Shown here piece after piece: positions 29,619 through 33,345 of a stretch of 33,345 nt of DNA. The notes beneath the pieces were generated by a model. That model was not told where the DNA came from. It ran no database searches and saw nothing but the letters and a program-made list of their open reading frames with translations. A program made the position numbers and the translations under genes. Where the stretch lies: positions 9,536 to 42,880 of the forward strand of contig CAJTVK010000023.1 in NCBI GenBank assembly GCA_910579645.1, read 5' to 3'. Numbering within the stretch: position 1 is the stretch's first letter; the number at the start of each line of letters is the position of its first letter. This DNA is from an uncultured Lachnospiraceae bacterium. GTDB taxonomy: Bacteria; Bacillota; Clostridia; Lachnospirales; Lachnospiraceae.

Positions 29619-31319
29619 TTACTGATTTCTGGGCCAGGCAAAATCCAGCCCCATCTTTTTCTTATTTTCCTGGAAACGTTCATTTTGGTAAGCATCTAAG
29701 TCTGCCATTCCCATAATATCCATCTGGGCAATGGTATCATTGTAAAGCTGCGTGGCTTCTTCCGGTGTTTTTGCCATGACAATCATAGGGAATTGCTGTC
29801 CCCAATAGGCGTTCAGCTGTGCGGAAATCGCTGCCAGGTCGGAACCGGCTTCCGGAGCCACGTCTGTAAATATTTTTCCGTCAAAAATGTGTCCGTTTAC
29901 CCATTTTTCCGTATAGGCCACTTTATCCAGTCCCATTGCGTCTAAAGTTTCGGTAGGCTCGTAGGCATTTACCCACACATAATCACATACCAGATCTTGT
30001 ACGGTTGAACGGTATTTGGCATTGAAGGCAGTCGTGTCCGCGGTTCGTTCCGCTTCCCGTTCCGGTTTGATGATTGCTTTCCCGTCTATGATGTCATATC
30101 CGTCGATGCCTCCGTAATAATAGGAAAGCGAGATTTCAGGCTGCGTCATAAAAGAAAGAAGTGCGGCAGCACGCTGCGGATTTTTGCAATTTGACGTAAT
30201 CATGGTAGCCGCCCAACCGCCGGTAGGGGAAGGGGAAATATAAGCTTCTTTTCCGCTGTCTCCGGTAATCAGGCCGGTGCCGATCATCAGCGCGTCGGGG
30301 TCTGCATAGAACAGAGTATCCTTCCCGTTGAGGTAATTGTGGCGAGTCCCTGCAAACACCGAGCCGGAAGAGACTAATTGACGGCGTAACGTAGTGTCCA
30401 TAGTGAAAATCTCATCCGTGGTCAGGCCTTTTGCATAAATTTCATTAAGGAACAGAAGGGCTTCCAGAAATTCCGGCTGGCGTTTCGCATTCAGCAGTTC
30501 ACCTTCCTTGCTTTCCCTGTCCATGCCGAATTGTTCTGCCAGGAATTCCACTTCATCGCCTATATACGGGATTACCGTCTGTCCGTTATAGGTAACGTTG
30601 GCATCTTTTACTTTTTGCAGGGCTGCAATGAATCCTTCTTTCGTGTTCATGGAAGCAGGGTCAATACCTAAATCTTCCATAATATCTTTCCGTGCAAAAT
30701 TCATATTGTGTGTTTCAATATAGCCGCCGCGGGCATAGGTGTCTTCCAAATCATAAAAGTAACCCACAAGGGAATACCAATGACCGTCTTTGGCATTTGT
30801 ATACCAGTCAATCTGTGCTTGCGGGACTTGCATGTCCGGAGCATATTTTTCTTTCAGTTCGTCTAACGGGAGAAGCTGTCCGCTTTCTTCCAAGGATACG
30901 CGTTCCATGGATGCGGCATCATAAGTCACAAGGTCAGGCAGGCTTTCCGTTGCCATCAGTACGTTCAGCTTTTCCTGAGAACCTATGGTAAACTTTATAG
31001 TTATGCCTGTATTGGTATAAACATATTCGTCAAATTTATTGTTCTCAGGATCGAAAGACAGGTCTGCCCAGTCGTAGGCTACAAACCATTCCAGTTCAAG
31101 GGGGGAAGTGTCTTGCTGCCAGCTTGCTTTATCCGGGTCATATACAAAGTCTGTTTCCTCCGGGGAGGAACCTTCGGTCTGCTGGAGGGATTCCTTGTCG
31201 GTTTTTGCTCCGCATCCGGGAAGCATTGTCAATGCAAGGAAAGCTGCCAAAGCAATGGCTCCCGCACGCTTCATGATATTTTTGCCGTTTGCTCTCGAAT
31301 TTCTGTTTAATTTTTTCAT
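29619..31319 (-). CDS. Sugar ABC transporter solute-binding lipoprotein (LipO/family 1 type)
   Basis: The 566-residue protein has a lipoprotein signal peptide (basic start, hydrophobic AGAIALAAFLALTM, lipobox LPGC with Cys36) and the long family 1 binding-protein fold typical of LipO/LplA relatives. It includes the SPTGGWAATMITSNCKNPQRAAALLSF region that forms the C-terminal lobe hinge. It captures an oligosaccharide outside the cell for the two permeases upstream, with which it is spaced by 17 nt. AAAGG precedes the ATG. The sugar cannot be named from sequence; LipO relatives include transporters for pectin- and xylan-derived oligosaccharides. Confidence 0.9.
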   Translation of the reverse strand: MKKLNRNSRANGKNIMKRAGAIALAAFLALTMLPGCGAKTDKESLQQTEGSSPEETDFVYDPDKASWQQDTSPLELEWFVAYDWADLSFDPENNKFDEYVYTNTGITIKFTIGSQEKLNVLMATESLPDLVTYDAASMERVSLEESGQLLPLDELKEKYAPDMQVPQAQIDWYTNAKDGHWYSLVGYFYDLEDTYARGGYIETHNMNFARKDIMEDLGIDPASMNTKEGFIAALQKVKDANVTYNGQTVIPYIGDEVEFLAEQFGMDRESKEGELLNAKRQPEFLEALLFLNEIYAKGLTTDEIFTMDTTLRRQLVSSGSVFAGTRHNYLNGKDTLFYADPDALMIGTGLITGDSGKEAYISPSPTGGWAATMITSNCKNPQRAAALLSFMTQPEISLSYYYGGIDGYDIIDGKAIIKPEREAERTADTTAFNAKYRSTVQDLVCDYVWVNAYEPTETLDAMGLDKVAYTEKWVNGHIFDGKIFTDVAPEAGSDLAAISAQLNAYWGQQFPMIVMAKTPEEATQLYNDTIAQMDIMGMADLDAYQNERFQENKKKMGLDFAWPRNQ

Positions 31320-31336
31320 TATATTTTCCTTTCTTA

Positions 31337-32227
31337 TTATCCTTTTACGGATCCTATCATGGTGCCTTTCACAAAATGTTTCTGTAGGAACGGATAGACG
31401 CAGATAATGGGGAGAGAAGTGATGACCATGGCTGCAAGCTTAATTGTTTGCGGGGTTACTTTTCTGGCCTCTTCCGGAATAGCCATGGCCGTGCTGCTTG
31501 CAAGAGAACTTGCGGTTCCAGGGTCTGTAATCAGCTTCTTTAAAAAAAGCTGAATCGTCTGCAGGCTCTGTGATGACGTATACATCATGGAGTCAAAGTA
31601 AGAGTTCCAGTGCCCTACCAAGGTGAACAGGACAATGGTAGCCAATGCCGCTTTGGACAGGGGCAGCACAATCTGGAAAAATATACGATATTCTCCCGCT
31701 CCGTCAATCTTGGCAGCTTCCACAAGGCCGTCCGGAAGTTCCGCAAAAAAAGAACGCAGTATAATCATGTTCCATACGCTGAAAAGGCCGGGAATGATAT
31801 ACACCCAGAAGCTGTCATATAGTCCTAAATTTTTTATTACAATGAAATATGGAATCAGTCCGCCTCCGAAATACATAGTCAATGTCATAAAAGGGGCATA
31901 AAATTTCTTTCCTTTCAGATTCGGGCGTGACATGGCATAGGCAGCCATAGATGTCACTAACAGTGAGGTTGCCGTACCCACCAATGATTTAGCTATGGTG
32001 ACTCTGAAAGAGTTAAAAATTGCATCATCCCGAAAAACGGCTTTGTAATTGGAAAGGACGAATTTTCTCGGCCATAGATAGATGCCTCCGCGTAAATAAT
32101 CCGTGCCGTCATTGAAGGATCCAGCAAGGCAGTACCAGAAGGGAAACAGCATGAGCAGCATCATGGCAATCATAATAAATGCGTTCACTACATCAAAGAG
32201 TTCCCATTTTCTTTTCGTTGTTTTCAT
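31337..32227 (-). CDS. Sugar ABC transporter permease, YtcP/LplC type (MalG-like)
   Basis: The 296-residue protein has six membrane helices and the EAA loop EAAKIDGAGEYRIFFQIVLPL that contacts the ATPase. The N-terminal FPFWYCLAGSFNDGTDYLRG and the C-terminal FVKGTMIGSVKG end are typical of the YtcP/LplC branch. It pairs with the permease encoded just upstream (16 nt gap) to form the channel. AAAGGAGG lies close to the ATG. Confidence 0.93.
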   Translation of the reverse strand: MKTTKRKWELFDVVNAFIMIAMMLLMLFPFWYCLAGSFNDGTDYLRGGIYLWPRKFVLSNYKAVFRDDAIFNSFRVTIAKSLVGTATSLLVTSMAAYAMSRPNLKGKKFYAPFMTLTMYFGGGLIPYFIVIKNLGLYDSFWVYIIPGLFSVWNMIILRSFFAELPDGLVEAAKIDGAGEYRIFFQIVLPLSKAALATIVLFTLVGHWNSYFDSMMYTSSQSLQTIQLFLKKLITDPGTASSLASSTAMAIPEEARKVTPQTIKLAAMVITSLPIICVYPFLQKHFVKGTMIGSVKG

Positions 32228-32243
32228 ATAGCCTCCTTTGGAT

Positions 32244-33167
32244 TTAAAAAAGTCCTTTTTCCGTAATCTTTTTGGAAAAGGTATTTGCCGTCACCACCAG
32301 GATGACAGAAATCAGAGACTTCAGAAGACTTACGGCAGTGGAATAGGCCATACGTCCCTGTGCAATGCCTACTTTATAGACATAGGTATCCAGTGTCTCG
32401 GAGTATGGGAGATTCATTGCGTTTTGGAACATGAGTACCTGCTCAATTCCGGTGTTGAGTATGGAGCCAATCTGGAGAATCAGCATAATGACAATGGTTC
32501 CCATAATACATGGCAGTGAAATATGGATAATGCGCTGAAGCCGGGAGCATCCATCCACTTTTGCGGCCTCATAGATTTCCTGGTCTACTCCTGCAAGGGC
32601 AGCTACATAGATAATGGAACCATATCCAAGACCCTTTATCAATGATGAAAGTACGAAGATAATGTAAAACCAAGATCCATGTGCCATGAAGTTGACAGGT
32701 TCTTGCGATAATCCCAAACCTACGCACGCATCGCTCAGAATACCGGACGGCCGGAGAATTTCCAGCACAAGGCCGGCGAAAATAACCCACGACAGAAAGT
32801 GCGGCAGATAGGAAACGGTCTGAGATATTTTCTTAAACTTTCCGTTTGGCAGTTCATTAAGGAGTAACGCAAGAAGAACAGGGGCAGGAAAACATATAAA
32901 TGTTCCCAGCACATTCAATACAAGCGTATTCCGCATCACGTTCCGGAGATTTGGATCTTTCAGGAAATCCCTGAAGTATTTAAGCCCTACCCACGCCGAA
33001 TTCCAGATGCCGTCCTTGATATTAAAATCCTTGAAGGCGATGACAATGCCGTACATTGGAATGTAAGAAAAAATAAATAGTACGATGATTGCCGGAAGAA
33101 TCATGGACTGAAGCGCAATCTGCTCTTTTAGCCGGTAGTGCCTTTTGGTTGTTCTTTGTTTTTTCAC
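32244..33167 (-). CDS. Sugar ABC transporter permease, YteP/LplB type (MalF-like)
   Basis: The 307-residue protein has six membrane helices and the EAA loop EAAKVDGCSRLQRIIHISLP. FSYIPMYGIVIAFKDFN near the N-terminus is a hallmark of the YteP/LplB branch. It starts at a GTG with AAAGGAGG 6 nt upstream. It is the first gene of the six-gene operon. No ATP-binding subunit is encoded in the window; CUT1 importers in Firmicutes often share one MsmK-type ATPase encoded elsewhere. Confidence 0.92.
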   Translation of the reverse strand: MKKQRTTKRHYRLKEQIALQSMILPAIIVLFIFSYIPMYGIVIAFKDFNIKDGIWNSAWVGLKYFRDFLKDPNLRNVMRNTLVLNVLGTFICFPAPVLLALLLNELPNGKFKKISQTVSYLPHFLSWVIFAGLVLEILRPSGILSDACVGLGLSQEPVNFMAHGSWFYIIFVLSSLIKGLGYGSIIYVAALAGVDQEIYEAAKVDGCSRLQRIIHISLPCIMGTIVIMLILQIGSILNTGIEQVLMFQNAMNLPYSETLDTYVYKVGIAQGRMAYSTAVSLLKSLISVILVVTANTFSKKITEKGLF

Positions 33168-33209
33168 CTACAGCCTCCTTTGTTGTATTTGTATAGTGTT
33201 TCTGCGTTT

Positions 33210-33240
33210 AGAATACACTTATTGTTCAAATGTAACAATA
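33210..33240 (-). promoter_or_regulatory. Predicted promoter of the importer operon with overlapping inverted repeat
   Basis: On the minus strand TTGTTA (33238-33233) and TATTCT (33215-33210) are 17 bp apart. A perfect 7-bp inverted repeat TATTGTT (33220-33226) / AACAATA (33234-33240) with a 7-bp centre overlaps the -35 box and spacer. It is a candidate binding site for the operon's own regulator or for a catabolite repressor-like protein. Confidence 0.45.
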
Positions 33241-33345
33241 ATGCTTTTGGCTGTTTGTTATAAATTTTAATGAAGTAATCAATAATAGTTATATTTTGAG
33301 AATTTTTTCCACCTGTGCGGTTGCAATATGGCTAGGAGCGGCAAT

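Overview
The window looks like chromosomal DNA of a Gram-positive anaerobe of the Lachnospiraceae / Clostridium cluster XIVa type. This is inferred from moderate GC with strong AAGGAGG ribosome binding sites, the combination of YesMN-type two-component genes, a LipO/YteP/YtcP-type sugar ABC importer and an intracellular GH51 arabinofuranosidase, and a small CxxC protein that I recognise as DUF6171. No rRNA, tRNA, CRISPR array or intact insertion sequence was seen.

Left part (1-6923). A maltose/galactoside-type O-acetyltransferase lies on the minus strand. It is followed by a 785 bp non-coding stretch packed with 16-bp iteron repeats in front of a plasmid-type Rep_3 (RepB) initiator gene, with one more iteron overlapping its stop codon. 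An RmlD-like SDR gene follows. Core genes then take over: a D-Ala-D-Ala carboxypeptidase and type I signal peptidase pair (minus), then trmB and thioredoxin (plus). The Rep/iteron locus therefore sits among ordinary chromosomal genes.

Middle (6924-16801). A structured, GC-rich 5' leader precedes a ten-gene plus-strand operon encoding an Mrp/Mbh-like cation/proton antiporter complex. The order is MrpE, MrpF, MrpG, MbhD-like, MbhE-MrpB fusion, MrpC, and then four large NuoL/M/N-type antiporter subunits. All four keep the Glu and Lys residues of the proton channel. No hydrogenase or other redox subunit is encoded next to it. A standard Mrp complex has two such large subunits, so this layout is unusual.

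Right of centre (16783-21456). On the minus strand lie a UPF0104/MprF-N-like membrane flippase, a permuted papain-like cysteine hydrolase and a family 2 glycosyltransferase. A decayed fragment of a DUF1703-type PD-(D/E)XK nuclease follows. An ArsR-type regulator with a large C-terminal domain comes next, divergent by target rather than by position from the minus-strand abfA (GH51) - DUF6171 operon. The arsR and abfA promoters share a near-identical 13-14 base element over their predicted start sites, which suggests one repressor controls both. A DUF885 lipoprotein gene (plus) ends in a clear terminator.

Right end (25258-33167). Six minus-strand genes form one apparent operon: two ABC permeases, a solute-binding lipoprotein, a DUF4091 glycoside-hydrolase-like protein, a YesM-like histidine kinase and a YesN-like AraC response regulator. 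The kinase/regulator pair probably senses an extracellular glycan signal and controls this uptake system. The importer ATPase is not encoded here. An inverted repeat overlaps the predicted operon promoter.
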